Assembly: GCA_937892095.1 (NCBI GenBank)
Contig: CALAVC010000244.1
Location: 1-64,000, forward strand
DNA from: an uncultured Bacteroidales bacterium
GTDB lineage: Bacteria > Bacteroidota > Bacteroidia > Bacteroidales > Marinilabiliaceae
Length of the DNA stretch: 64,000 nt
Direction: 5' to 3'
The notes under the pieces were generated by a model that made no database searches, had not been told where the DNA came from, and saw only the letters and a list, made by a program, of their open reading frames with translations. Shown here in pieces: positions 27,547 to 36,590 of the stretch. The translations under genes and the position numbers were made by a program. The stretch's first letter is position 1. Every line of letters starts with the position of its first letter.

Positions 27547-27588
27547 AGCAGACCGAACCAACATAGGTTCGGTCTGCTCGCTTTATTG
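27547..27588 (+). terminator. Terminator after gldJ
   Basis: A perfect 13-bp stem (AGCAGACCGAACC 27547-27559, GGTTCGGTCTGCT 27566-27578) with a 6-nt loop is followed by CGCTTTATTG. It closes the porU-porV-ispF-gldJ region. Confidence 0.85.
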
Positions 27589-27622
27589 AAAATCTTTTCG
27601 ACAAACTCTGCTAATATTTAAC

Positions 27623-27630
27623 TATCTTTG
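27623..27630 (+). promoter_or_regulatory. Possible promoter for the holB operon
   Basis: TATCTTTG matches the TAnnTTTG -7 element and lies 47 bp before the holB start, just downstream of a terminator. No TTG is present at the -33 distance, so this rests on one box only. Confidence 0.45.
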
Positions 27631-27677
27631 AAACCTTATGGCTTGATTCGTTCGCCACGCATACCAATCCACTCAAA

Positions 27678-28883
27678 GTGAAATTCACCGACATCATAGG
27701 ACAAGATAACGTCAAACAACACCTCAGGCAAATGTACGAAACCAATCGTATGCCTCACGCACTCTTGTTGCTCGGTACCGAAGGATGTGGCGCTCTACCC
27801 CTTGCCTATGCCTTGTCTCAATTCATATTGTGCACGGGCGACAAGTCTTCTGGCGAACCTTGTGGCACTTGCCCTGCTTGCATAAAAGCTGCAGCTCTTG
27901 TTCATCCCGATGTGCATAGCATTTTCCCCTCCATTCGACGAAACTCAGACACCACTTGCGAAACATTCCTCCCTCAGTGGCGTAACCAGCTGACTTCGCA
28001 ACCCTATTTCGGTTTGTCTGAATGGTCGGCAGCTATGCGTGGACAAAAAAATGTCGACGATGACGATGAGTCCGACTCAGATACCCCCACCAAAGCTTCT
28101 GCCGACAACAAGCAAGCTCAAATCCTCAAAGACGCAGGCTCAGCCATTCACACCAAGCTAAGTATGAAGCCCTACGAGGCTCGACATCAGTTTATGATCA
28201 TCTGGAAGCCAGAACTGATGAATGAAGTAACAGCCAACAGCATACTCAAAATACTCGAAGAACCACCTCTCGACACCTCGTTTATACTCGTTAGCGAAGA
28301 CACTCAGCGAATCCTACCCACCATACTTAGTCGCACTCAACGCGTCGTCGTTCCGCCCCTCACCGAAGCCGATATAGCCTCTTATATCTCTGCACACTAC
28401 GAGCGCACGACCTCTGAAGCTCAGCGCATAGCCCACATAGCCCAAGGCAACCTTGCAGCTGCAATCAGACTTGTCGAGGGTGGCAACGAACGCAGTTTAG
28501 CTCTCGACTTTTTCAAAAATGTCATGCGTGCAGCTTGGAAGCGCGATGTGAAAGCCCTTGCCGACACTGCCGAAGACCTTAAAAAGCTCTCGCGCGAACA
28601 AGTCAAAAACGTCCTCATGCACTGTCGTGCTCTACTGCGCGAAAGTTTCGTTATGAACCTCTCTACTCCACAACTTAACTACATAAGTGCCGAAGAAGAA
28701 GAGTTTCTTGCCCGATTCGCACCATTCGTACACATCAACAACATAGAACTTCTCACAAGTCATATCGACAAAACTATAAGCATGGTCGAGCAAAACGGCA
28801 ATATAAAAATGGTCGTTCTCGATCTCGTCCTTAGCCTTACAGCCTACATCCGCAATACGCAACGCCCCGAAGTGGGTGCCTAA
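27678..28883 (+). CDS. holB: DNA polymerase III delta-prime-like subunit
   Basis: Clamp-loader ATPase-like subunit, 401 aa, with a GTG start before KFTDIIGQDNVKQHL. The P-loop is degenerate (LLLGTEGCGALPLAYAL, no GKT), as expected for delta-prime. The zinc module has four Cys (FILC...EPCGTCPACIKAA). The sensor region reads ILKILEEPPLDTSFILVSED followed by PTILSRTQRVVVPPL, with Thr where most clamp loaders have SRC. Between the zinc module and sensor there is an acidic insert of about 20 residues (DDDDESDSD). It starts a run of closely spaced genes. Confidence 0.9.
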   Translation: MKFTDIIGQDNVKQHLRQMYETNRMPHALLLLGTEGCGALPLAYALSQFILCTGDKSSGEPCGTCPACIKAAALVHPDVHSIFPSIRRNSDTTCETFLPQWRNQLTSQPYFGLSEWSAAMRGQKNVDDDDESDSDTPTKASADNKQAQILKDAGSAIHTKLSMKPYEARHQFMIIWKPELMNEVTANSILKILEEPPLDTSFILVSEDTQRILPTILSRTQRVVVPPLTEADIASYISAHYERTTSEAQRIAHIAQGNLAAAIRLVEGGNERSLALDFFKNVMRAAWKRDVKALADTAEDLKKLSREQVKNVLMHCRALLRESFVMNLSTPQLNYISAEEEEFLARFAPFVHINNIELLTSHIDKTISMVEQNGNIKMVVLDLVLSLTAYIRNTQRPEVGA

Positions 28884-28907
28884 CCATATATAATCTACTC
28901 TCTGCTT

Positions 28908-30503
28908 ATGCAAGACGACATAAACGAAATAGCCGATACTGAACTACGTCCCGCGCCCACGTCCGAGGCGGAGCCCAGTGCTACACCCATAGAAGAAACA
29001 AACGAAGATATTCTCGACGACGTCGACGACATCCCCGACGAAAGCTATCAAAGTGAACCTAAAAAATCTTCAGACGACGATTCGGACGCCGATGATGATA
29101 AAGAGCTAAGTCTGTCTGTCCCATATCGCTACGAAGAAAACACTCGTAGTTGTAAAGGCACTTGTGCTGTGCGTGGTGGAAAGCTCAACACCTACGACTG
29201 GCTCGACGATCTCCCAACACCTCCCAACCCATCCGACCTCGTCGAAGTGCAATTTAAAAATACGCGCAAAGCCTACTATCGCAATACAACGGGTATAAAA
29301 CTTCAGAAAGGCGACATAGTGGCAGTCGAGTCTTCTCCCGGACACGACATAGGACAAGTAACTCTGCTCGGACGACTCGTCTACTTGCAGATGCACAAAA
29401 ACCACATCAACCCCGCCACCTACGAATACAAGCGTGTCTACCGTATAGCGCGCCCCACCGACATCGAAAAGTGGGAAGAAGCTCGTTCGCTCGAACAGGC
29501 CACTATGCTCGAAGCCCGACGCATCGCACAAGACCTTCGGCTAAACATGAAGATAGGCGATGTTGAATACCAAGGCGACCGCACAAAAGCCATCTTCTAC
29601 TACATTGCCGATGAACGTGTCGACTTCCGCGAACTAATAAAAGTCCTTGCCGACCATTTCCGCGTCCGTATCGAAATGCGACAAATAGGAGCCAGACAAG
29701 AAGCCGGACGCATTGGAGGAATTGGACCCTGCGGACGTGAACTCTGTTGTGCTTCGTGGATGACTTCGTTTGCCTCTGTTTCCACACACTCTGCACGCAT
29801 TCAAGACCTTTCGCTCAACCCCACCAAGCTCGCTGGGCAGTGTGGTAAACTCAAATGTTGCCTCAACTACGAACTCAGTGCCTACGTCGATGCCATCGAA
29901 GCCTTCCCTCCCACCGACAAACCTCTCGAAACTGCCGAAGGAATATACTATTTCTTCAAGTACGACATCTTCAAAAAGCTAATGTGGTATTCGCCACAAA
30001 AAGACTCTCCATCCAACATAGTCGCAGTAACTGCCGACCACGTTCGCGAAATTCAAGAAATGAATGCACGTGGCGAACGTCCCGACGACATCGGTAGCAC
30101 CATGCAAACAGCTGCCACCGAAGACGATGGCTACTCTGGGACAGTCGAACTTGATGAAGACCTCACGCGTTTCGACAACAAGAAAGGGCGCGACAACAAT
30201 CGTGGAGGACGTCAGCGTGGCTCCGACAATCGGGACTCTAACCGTCGCCGTCAGGGGGCATCAGACGAACGACGCAACAAGCAAAATACATCCGATAGTC
30301 ACCGTCAGCAACCAAACAATAACGACACTGTGCAAGAAAACCCCAATACACAGCAAGCCGACTTTCGACAGCAAAATCAGTCTCGCCACGATGGTCGAAG
30401 ACATCGCTCTGGTCGAGACAACCGTCCTCGTCGCGACAACAGAGAAGGACGCGACAACCGAGACCGCAACAACAATACTCCACGCAACGATAATGAAGGC
30501 TAA
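28908..30503 (+). CDS. PSP1-domain protein with acidic head and Arg/Asn/Gln-rich tail
   Basis: 531 aa. Residues 1-70 are very acidic. The PSP1 domain occupies about 110-370, ending with GRIGGIGPCGRELCCASW and LAGQCGKLKCCLNYEL, which carry the paired Cys residues of the family (RicT/YaaT in Bacillus, where they help bind Fe-S clusters). From about residue 420 on the sequence is Arg/Asp/Asn/Gly/Gln-rich, disordered, with several RGG-like and RDN repeats. Order holB-PSP1-gldH is one I recall from other Bacteroidales. The last 11 bp overlap gldH. Confidence 0.88.
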   Translation: MQDDINEIADTELRPAPTSEAEPSATPIEETNEDILDDVDDIPDESYQSEPKKSSDDDSDADDDKELSLSVPYRYEENTRSCKGTCAVRGGKLNTYDWLDDLPTPPNPSDLVEVQFKNTRKAYYRNTTGIKLQKGDIVAVESSPGHDIGQVTLLGRLVYLQMHKNHINPATYEYKRVYRIARPTDIEKWEEARSLEQATMLEARRIAQDLRLNMKIGDVEYQGDRTKAIFYYIADERVDFRELIKVLADHFRVRIEMRQIGARQEAGRIGGIGPCGRELCCASWMTSFASVSTHSARIQDLSLNPTKLAGQCGKLKCCLNYELSAYVDAIEAFPPTDKPLETAEGIYYFFKYDIFKKLMWYSPQKDSPSNIVAVTADHVREIQEMNARGERPDDIGSTMQTAATEDDGYSGTVELDEDLTRFDNKKGRDNNRGGRQRGSDNRDSNRRRQGASDERRNKQNTSDSHRQQPNNNDTVQENPNTQQADFRQQNQSRHDGRRHRSGRDNRPRRDNREGRDNRDRNNNTPRNDNEG

Positions 30504-30978
30504 AATTCTATCCCTCATAACTATAATCTGTGCATCGCTTACTATGCACAGTTGCGTCGAAGGTCTCGTGTTCGATGAGTTTGTTTCCATAACCGATGCA
30601 CAGTGGTCGACCGACTCGCTCGCTGTCTTCCGTACCGACATCGCCGACACCATTGCATCCTATGACGTGTCTGTTGTCGTTCGCAACGACAATAACTATG
30701 CCTATGCCAATCTGTGGCTCTTTATCGATGTCATCGATGCTCTTGGCAACGCCCGACGCGACACCATCGAGTGTCTTCTTGCCGAGCCCGATGGAGCATG
30801 GCGAGGCAGTGGCTGGGGCTCACTCTACACTGTTCGTTGTCCCTACCTTTCCGACGTGCGTTTTGCGACATCTGGCGCTCACACCTTCCGTCTCACGCAA
30901 GGCATGCGCGACATCTCTCTTAGTGGCATTCACGACATAGGACTTGTAATAGAAAAACACGTCGATGGGCAAAAATAA
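30493..30978 (+). CDS. gldH: Gliding motility-family lipoprotein GldH
   Basis: 161-aa lipoprotein. The start is ATG 30493 (MKAKILSLITIICASL), inside the last codons of the PSP1 gene; a longer frame from 30064 would read through the PSP1 gene out of frame. The lipobox is LTMHSC. The mature protein (VFDEFVSI... YDVSVVVRNDNNYAYANLWLF... RDTIECLLAEPDGAWRG GWGSLY... GIHDIGLVIEK) matches GldH. GldH is needed for gliding in Flavobacterium but also occurs in non-gliding Bacteroidales, where its job is unknown. It overlaps trmB by 14 bp. Confidence 0.85.
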   Translation: MKAKILSLITIICASLTMHSCVEGLVFDEFVSITDAQWSTDSLAVFRTDIADTIASYDVSVVVRNDNNYAYANLWLFIDVIDALGNARRDTIECLLAEPDGAWRGSGWGSLYTVRCPYLSDVRFATSGAHTFRLTQGMRDISLSGIHDIGLVIEKHVDGQK

Positions 30979-31705
30979 ACTTCAAAAATTTGCCGACATG
31001 GCAACGTATAGTCATGTCTTTGAAGTCGACTTCACAACTCTGCAATCCGTCGGCTTCAAGCAGTGTGGCCATTGGCACGAATGGTTCGGCAACAATAATC
31101 CCATAGTCGTTGAGCTCGGTTGCGGACGCGGTGAGTATACCGTCGGGCTCGCACGTCTCAACCCACAAGTCAACTATATCGGTATCGACATCAAAGGTGC
31201 ACGTATGCACACAGGTGCCACAGAAGCCCTCAACGAAGGACTGACCAATGTTGCCTTCGTTCGCACGCGCATTGAGTTTGTCGATCGCCTATTTGCTCCC
31301 GACGAAGTCAGTCAAATATGGATAACCTTTCCCGATCCACAAATGCGCAAAGCTCGCAAACGTCTTGTAGGCACGCTTATGCTTAGCCGCTACAAACGCT
31401 TCCTTGCGCCCGAAGGAGTTGTCCATCTTAAGACCGACAGCCCTTTCCTCTATGCCTACATGCAAGCTATGCTTAGCCTCAACCACATAACTCCGCAAAC
31501 GTTGACTGCCGACCTCTATGCCGACCAGTCGCTTGCGCAGTCTATGCTCATCAAAACCTACTATGAGCAAAAATGGCTCGATGCTGGCATGAGCATCAAG
31601 TATGTAAGATTCACTCTTCCCGACGCTCAACTCGTAGAGCCCGACGTCGACATTCAACACGATAATTATCACAACGTCGGACGCAATGTCCGATTCAAAG
31701 AATGA
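30965..31705 (+). CDS. trmB: tRNA (guanine-N7-)-methyltransferase
   Basis: Makes m7G46 in tRNA using S-adenosylmethionine. 246 aa. The SAM site is VELGCGRGEYTVGLA with YIGIDIKGARM after it, and the family signature WITFPDPQMRKARKRL and HLKTDSPFLYAYM are present. Translation starts inside the end of gldH and stops inside the start of mrp (20-bp overlap), so expression is tightly coupled to both neighbours. Confidence 0.95.
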   Translation: MGKNKLQKFADMATYSHVFEVDFTTLQSVGFKQCGHWHEWFGNNNPIVVELGCGRGEYTVGLARLNPQVNYIGIDIKGARMHTGATEALNEGLTNVAFVRTRIEFVDRLFAPDEVSQIWITFPDPQMRKARKRLVGTLMLSRYKRFLAPEGVVHLKTDSPFLYAYMQAMLSLNHITPQTLTADLYADQSLAQSMLIKTYYEQKWLDAGMSIKYVRFTLPDAQLVEPDVDIQHDNYHNVGRNVRFKE

Positions 31706-32780
31706 AAAAATGGAATATTATCCTACTCTCGTCATAGAAGCCCTTCGCACAGTCGTTCACCCCGAAAAGGGACAAGACATCGTCAGCCTCGGCATGCTCG
31801 AAGACGACATCCGCATAAGTGGACGTCGTGTTAGTTTTTCGCTCATCTTCGACCGCCCCAACGACCCCATGATGGCAACTATAAAAACTCGTGCCGCCGA
31901 AGCCATAAAAGCACATTTGGGCGCCGAAGTCGAAATAGATGGCAACATATTCGTCAAAATCAGACAACGTCCCAAAGTCGAAGAAGCTGTCCTGCCCAAT
32001 GTAAAAAATATCATTGCCGTGGCGAGTGGCAAAGGTGGCGTAGGCAAAAGCACCGTTACTGCCAATCTTGCAGTGTCTCTTGCTCGTGCAGGCTATAAAG
32101 TCGGTCTACTCGATGCCGACATCTTCGGACCCTCAGTCCCCATAATGTTCGACACCGAAGACGCCCGACCAGTCCTCGCTGAAAATTCAACTGACGAAAA
32201 ACAGCTAATAGAACCCATAGAAAAATATGGGGTCAAAATGCTTAGCATAGGCTTCTTTGTCGATCCCAGACAAGCCGTCGTTTGGCGTGGTGCAATGGCC
32301 ACCAATGCCATCAAACAACTCGTCACCGAAGCCAATTGGGGCAATCTCGACTATCTACTCATCGACATGCCTCCAGGCACCTCCGACATTCACATCTCGC
32401 TCGTCGGTCTCGTCCACTTTACGGGTGCCATAATCGTCTCCACCCCTCAAAAAGTCGCTCTCGCCGATGCTCGCAAAGGTGTCGACATGTTCCTCAACCC
32501 CAAAGTGAACGTGCCAGTCCTCGGCATCGTCGAAAATATGGCTTGGTTTACACCTGCCGAGTTGCCACAAAACAAATACTATATCTTCGGACAAAACGGA
32601 GCTCGTCAGCTCGCCGACGAAATAGGTGTTCCCCTACTCGGACAAATACCCATCGAAATGAGCATACGTCAGGGTGCTGATAGTGGCACTCCCGTGGCCC
32701 TCAATGCCGACTCTTCTTCTGCACAGGCTTTCGATGCTTTGGCTGTCAACGTCGTTACGCTGACACGTAAAAACTCATAA
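31686..32780 (+). CDS. mrp: Mrp/ApbC-family P-loop ATPase (iron-sulfur carrier type)
   Basis: 364 aa. The N-terminal about 90 residues are a MIP18/DUF59 domain; the rest is a ParA/MinD-type ATPase with a deviant Walker A (VASGKGGVGKSTVTANL) and DADIFGPSVP. Relatives carry and donate Fe-S clusters. The Cys-x-x-Cys pair used for cluster binding by typical ApbC/Nbp35 proteins is missing: the matching region reads NMAWFTPAELPQNKYYIFG. I believe this is normal for Bacteroidales. The ATG at 31686 overlaps trmB; ATG 31710 (MEYYPTLV) is an alternative start. Confidence 0.92.
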   Translation: MSDSKNEKMEYYPTLVIEALRTVVHPEKGQDIVSLGMLEDDIRISGRRVSFSLIFDRPNDPMMATIKTRAAEAIKAHLGAEVEIDGNIFVKIRQRPKVEEAVLPNVKNIIAVASGKGGVGKSTVTANLAVSLARAGYKVGLLDADIFGPSVPIMFDTEDARPVLAENSTDEKQLIEPIEKYGVKMLSIGFFVDPRQAVVWRGAMATNAIKQLVTEANWGNLDYLLIDMPPGTSDIHISLVGLVHFTGAIIVSTPQKVALADARKGVDMFLNPKVNVPVLGIVENMAWFTPAELPQNKYYIFGQNGARQLADEIGVPLLGQIPIEMSIRQGADSGTPVALNADSSSAQAFDALAVNVVTLTRKNS

Positions 32781-32799
32781 GTCTCTATTCCCAATATCA

Positions 32800-34878
32800 A
32801 TGCATCTATTCGTGTCGACAATCATAAAATATATTCGAGCAATATGTTTGCTCATTGTGTTTGCGCTTTCAGCTTGCAGTGCTCCAAGCGACATGCGTCT
32901 CAGTGGACTCTTTACCGAAGGCATGGTGCTACAGCAAAAGTCAAAGTCTGCTCTGCGTGGCTATGCCTCTCCTGGCACTCGCATAACCATTAAGACCGAT
33001 TGGAACTTTTCTGTAACCACCTCTGCTGGCGAAGATTCCATTTGGGTCGCCTACGTCAACGTCCCCGAAGCCGACATGCGACAACATACCATCGAACTCT
33101 CCACAGCCGACACCGTCATCACAGTCGGCAATATACTCATTGGCGAAGTATGGCTTGCAGCTGGTCAGAGCAACATGGAAATGCCCATGAAAGGTTGGGG
33201 GACCGACACCATCATCAACGCTTCTGCCGACATCGCTAGCTCGTCCGACGATCTCTTGCGATTCTTTGCCGTCTATCCCAATCTTGGCTATGTCCCTCAA
33301 AAGCGTCTCGGAGGCGTATGGCATAGTGCTGCTCCCGAATATACTGCGCGCTTCGGTGCATTGCCCTACTATTTCGGACGTCATCTTCTCGATAGCCTGC
33401 GCATCCCCATTGGCATAGTCCAAGCTGTCTACGGAGGTTCGCCACTAATGTCGTGGGTCAACTCCGACCTTGCCAAAGAAAACGACAAATACCCCGACGT
33501 GCAAGCTCTCTTAGCCAAGACCAACGAAGAATATCAAGTCTACAAAAAGTGGCTCGATGCACTGCCATCAGTCTCTATCGACAAACGCGGCTCGCACGAC
33601 CCTCTCGACGAACTCGACATCTACGACGACTATGTAAACCTTTCTATGTCCGATGTCGCTTTGTGGGACAAAATGCAACTACCTGGCTACTGGGAAAACC
33701 ATGGTCTAAAGGGATTCGATGGTGTAGTTTGGTTCGTCCGTAAAGTCGCTCTTCCCGACTCTTGGATAGGTCGCGACATCAATCTCCGACTCGGTTGTGT
33801 CGACGACCGCGACCGTGCTTATGTCAACGGAACTCTCGTCGGACAAACCACAGGCATAGACAAGTTCGGTCTCTCGCGAGAATATCGCATACCATCCAAC
33901 ATTGTCATGGAGAGCGAGCTAACAATTGCCGTGCGTGTACTCGATGAACGTAGCAAAGGAGGCATTATCGGCATGACCGACGGAACCAACATGCGCCTCG
34001 AACTCGACACGGGCGAAACTCTCGACCTCGAAGGCGAATGGGCCTACCGACCCGTTGCTCTCATCGATGGCTCTCGTTTGGTCCTTCTCGGTGTCGAAAA
34101 CAACGCCTATGCCACACGCCCACACATGTCTATGCCCTTATGTCCCGACTCTCCGTCTATGGTCTACAATGGCATAATAGCTCCACTCTCTGGCTATTCT
34201 TTCGCTGGCGTAATTCTACACATCGGCGAGGCCGACGTATGGGATAGCCATAGTCGTAGTCAAGTGTCCGACCTTCTGCCTCAAGTTGTCGCCTCTTTTC
34301 GCAAAGTCATCGACCATCGCACACCTACACCAATCATCATCGGTCAACCATCTCCGGGTGCCTATGCCGATTGTCTCGACACCGATGCAGGCTTTGTCCG
34401 CAGTGCAATCTTCGAAGGACAGTCTCACTCAGAAAACACCTACATAGTCTCCACTCTCGACATAGGTAGTAACCACACTCTCCGTCCGCCTTACAAAGAA
34501 ATAGAAGCAAAGCGAATGGTCGATGTAGCATTGTCGAAGGTATATAATCGCAAGCCCGATTACCCATCCTCACCCATTCCGACATCGGCCACGCAAAGCC
34601 ACCAAATAGTCAAAGTCGACTTCGATAATGCCGACGGACTATACCTCGACACCGACCGTCCTACACAGTTCGAAATAGCAGGTGCCGACACCATATTCTT
34701 CCCTGCCAAAGCTCTCGTCAGCTCTCATAGCGTAACCATTTTCTCGCACATGGTCTCAGACCCCGTCTTTGTCCGCTACGCCTACACAAATTGCGCTCAA
34801 AACACACTTTGGAACAAATATCATCTACCTTGCATTACATTCTTCTTAGAAGTCGAGAAAGAAGAACCCATCAAATAG
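32800..34878 (+). CDS. SGNH-type sialate O-acetylesterase-like lipoprotein
   Basis: 692-aa lipoprotein (lipobox FALSACS). The SGNH esterase nucleophile is Ser124 in AAGQSNMEMPM. A galactose-binding-like beta-sandwich lies inside the catalytic region (GYWENHGLKGFDG... RDINLRLGCVDDRDRAYVNGTLVG), as in other sialate 9-O-acetylesterase-like proteins. The block that usually reads WYQGE(S/A)N is LHIGEADVWD here, so the Gln is Ile475. His in DIGSNHTLRP may complete the catalytic site. Sialic acid or pectin/xylan acetyl groups are possible substrates; the nearby rhamnose and pectin genes favour plant polysaccharide. It ends the holB run and precedes a terminator. Confidence 0.82.
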   Translation: MHLFVSTIIKYIRAICLLIVFALSACSAPSDMRLSGLFTEGMVLQQKSKSALRGYASPGTRITIKTDWNFSVTTSAGEDSIWVAYVNVPEADMRQHTIELSTADTVITVGNILIGEVWLAAGQSNMEMPMKGWGTDTIINASADIASSSDDLLRFFAVYPNLGYVPQKRLGGVWHSAAPEYTARFGALPYYFGRHLLDSLRIPIGIVQAVYGGSPLMSWVNSDLAKENDKYPDVQALLAKTNEEYQVYKKWLDALPSVSIDKRGSHDPLDELDIYDDYVNLSMSDVALWDKMQLPGYWENHGLKGFDGVVWFVRKVALPDSWIGRDINLRLGCVDDRDRAYVNGTLVGQTTGIDKFGLSREYRIPSNIVMESELTIAVRVLDERSKGGIIGMTDGTNMRLELDTGETLDLEGEWAYRPVALIDGSRLVLLGVENNAYATRPHMSMPLCPDSPSMVYNGIIAPLSGYSFAGVILHIGEADVWDSHSRSQVSDLLPQVVASFRKVIDHRTPTPIIIGQPSPGAYADCLDTDAGFVRSAIFEGQSHSENTYIVSTLDIGSNHTLRPPYKEIEAKRMVDVALSKVYNRKPDYPSSPIPTSATQSHQIVKVDFDNADGLYLDTDRPTQFEIAGADTIFFPAKALVSSHSVTIFSHMVSDPVFVRYAYTNCAQNTLWNKYHLPCITFFLEVEKEEPIK

Positions 34879-34900
34879 CCGTCTGGCACACCACAATAAC

Positions 34901-34946
34901 AGCCCACAAACGTTGAGTTTATGACGTTTGTGGGCTTGTCTTTTTT
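34901..34946 (+). terminator. Terminator after the esterase gene
   Basis: A perfect 13-bp stem (AGCCCACAAACGT 34901-34913, ACGTTTGTGGGCT 34924-34936) with a 10-nt loop is followed by TGTCTTTTTT. This is a classic Rho-independent terminator and ends the run begun at holB. Confidence 0.92.
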
Positions 34947-34980
34947 AAGAATTATTCTATGTTTTACACAGATATTTTTT

Positions 34981-34988
34981 TATCTTTG
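34981..34988 (+). promoter_or_regulatory. Possible promoter for rhaB
   Basis: TATCTTTG matches the -7 consensus 76 bp before the rhaB ATG and 35 bp after the previous terminator tail. The -33 region has TTTTAC but no TTG. A regulated promoter with a weak -33 box would be in keeping with a sugar-induced operon. Confidence 0.5.
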
Positions 34989-35064
34989 TCTAATGTCGTT
35001 ACTTTGGTCTGTGTGTATGCTCAGCACCTCAGTTCATCATCAAAAAAATAACATCAGCAATTTA

Positions 35065-36546
35065 ATGGAGACAGAAAAAAACTTCTTTGCCGTCGACCTT
35101 GGTGCTACAAGCGGACGCACCATCGTTGGCTCAATCAAAGACGGTAAAGTAAATCTCGAAGAAATAACACGTTTCCCCAATAACCTTATCGAAGTAGGTG
35201 GACACTTCTTTTGGGATATATATGCCCTCTACAACGAAATAATACGCGGTCTGCGCTTCGTTGCCCAAAAAGGCATCAAGATAAGCAGCATAGGCATCGA
35301 CACTTGGGGCGTCGACGTCGTTTGCATTGGCGAAGATGGACAAATCAACGGTCAGCCAATGGCCTATCGCGACCCTTGCACTTTCAAAGCCATGGACGAC
35401 TATCTCAACCATATCGTCGACCGCGAAGAAGTCTACCAAACCACAGGCATACAGTTCCTCAATTTCAACACTCTTTTTCAGCTCTATGCCATGCGTCGCC
35501 AAGGCAACGTAGCGCTTCGCAATGCTCAGAAGATTCTCTTCATACCCGACGCGCTCAGTTGGATGCTCACTGGCAATGCAGTATGCGAATATACCATAGC
35601 TTCCACCAGCCAAATGCTCGACCCTCGCACGGGCGACCTCGATGAACGTTTGCTCAATTCCGTAGGACTTGCTCGTCACCATTTCGGACGCATGGTAAGC
35701 CCCGGCACACAAGTAGGCGTTCTTACCAGCGAAGTTCAGCGTCAGACAGGTCTTGGACCTGTCCCCGTCATAGCCGTTGCAGGTCATGACACCGGAAGTG
35801 CAGTAGCCGCCGTACCAGCCCAAGACGAAAAGTTTGCCTATCTCAGCAGTGGCACGTGGAGCCTTATGGGCATTGAGACCCCCGAAGCCATCATAAGCAA
35901 ACTAAGTTTCGAACGCAACTTTACCAACGAAGGAGGCATAGACGGCACCACTCGATTCCTCAAAAACATCTGTGGCATGTGGCTTCTCGAGCGTTGCCGC
36001 AAAGAATGGGGCGACTCCGCACCAGCCGAATACCCCAAGATAATAGAGGCAGCCACCAAGCAAGAAGCCTTCCGTAGTCTTATCAACCCCGACGACCCAG
36101 TCTTTGCCAACCCATCCAACATGCAAGACGCCATACAAGTCTATTGCCGTCGCACAGGTCAAGTAGTCCCCGAAGGTTATGCCGCGGTAGCTCGTTGCAT
36201 TTTCGATTCGCTCGCTCTCCGCTATCGTCAAGTCTTCGGCTACCTCAAAGAAATGGCATCGTTCGATATCGAACGCCTTCACGTCATCGGTGGTGGCTCG
36301 CGCAACGAACTGCTCAACCAGTTTACAGCCAATGCCTGTGGTGTCGAAGTCGTAGCAGGTCCACAAGAATGTACCGCACTCGGCAACGTCATGATGCAAG
36401 CCGCTGCAGCTGGTGTCGTCAAGAATATTTGGGACATGCGTCGTGTCATAAACGACGGCATAGAACTCAAAGTCTACCAACCAACCGACAAACAGCAATG
36501 GGACGCAGCCTATGAAAAGTATCTTGCCGTCACCAAAACGAAATAA
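35065..36546 (+). CDS. rhaB: L-rhamnulose kinase
   Basis: Phosphorylates L-rhamnulose to rhamnulose 1-phosphate. 493 aa from ATG 35065 (METEKNFFAVDLGATSGRTI); a longer frame from 34921 would start inside the upstream terminator. FGGY-family marks are the N-terminal phosphate loop DLGATSGRTIVG, the substrate region SIGIDTWGVDVV, the second-domain motif VAGHDTGSAVAAVP with LSSGTWSLMG, and HVIGGGSRNELLNQFTANA near the C-terminus. It heads the rhamnose genes; called rhaK in B. thetaiotaomicron. Confidence 0.95.
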   Translation: METEKNFFAVDLGATSGRTIVGSIKDGKVNLEEITRFPNNLIEVGGHFFWDIYALYNEIIRGLRFVAQKGIKISSIGIDTWGVDVVCIGEDGQINGQPMAYRDPCTFKAMDDYLNHIVDREEVYQTTGIQFLNFNTLFQLYAMRRQGNVALRNAQKILFIPDALSWMLTGNAVCEYTIASTSQMLDPRTGDLDERLLNSVGLARHHFGRMVSPGTQVGVLTSEVQRQTGLGPVPVIAVAGHDTGSAVAAVPAQDEKFAYLSSGTWSLMGIETPEAIISKLSFERNFTNEGGIDGTTRFLKNICGMWLLERCRKEWGDSAPAEYPKIIEAATKQEAFRSLINPDDPVFANPSNMQDAIQVYCRRTGQVVPEGYAAVARCIFDSLALRYRQVFGYLKEMASFDIERLHVIGGGSRNELLNQFTANACGVEVVAGPQECTALGNVMMQAAAAGVVKNIWDMRRVINDGIELKVYQPTDKQQWDAAYEKYLAVTKTK

Positions 36547-36590
36547 AGTAATCATTAAAATAAACTCACAGAAATAAGTTCTTCAAAAGG

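Noticed and set aside
30064..30492. Long upstream extension of gldH
   Set aside because: It is out of frame over the disordered end of the PSP1 gene; the lipoprotein signal starts at 30493.
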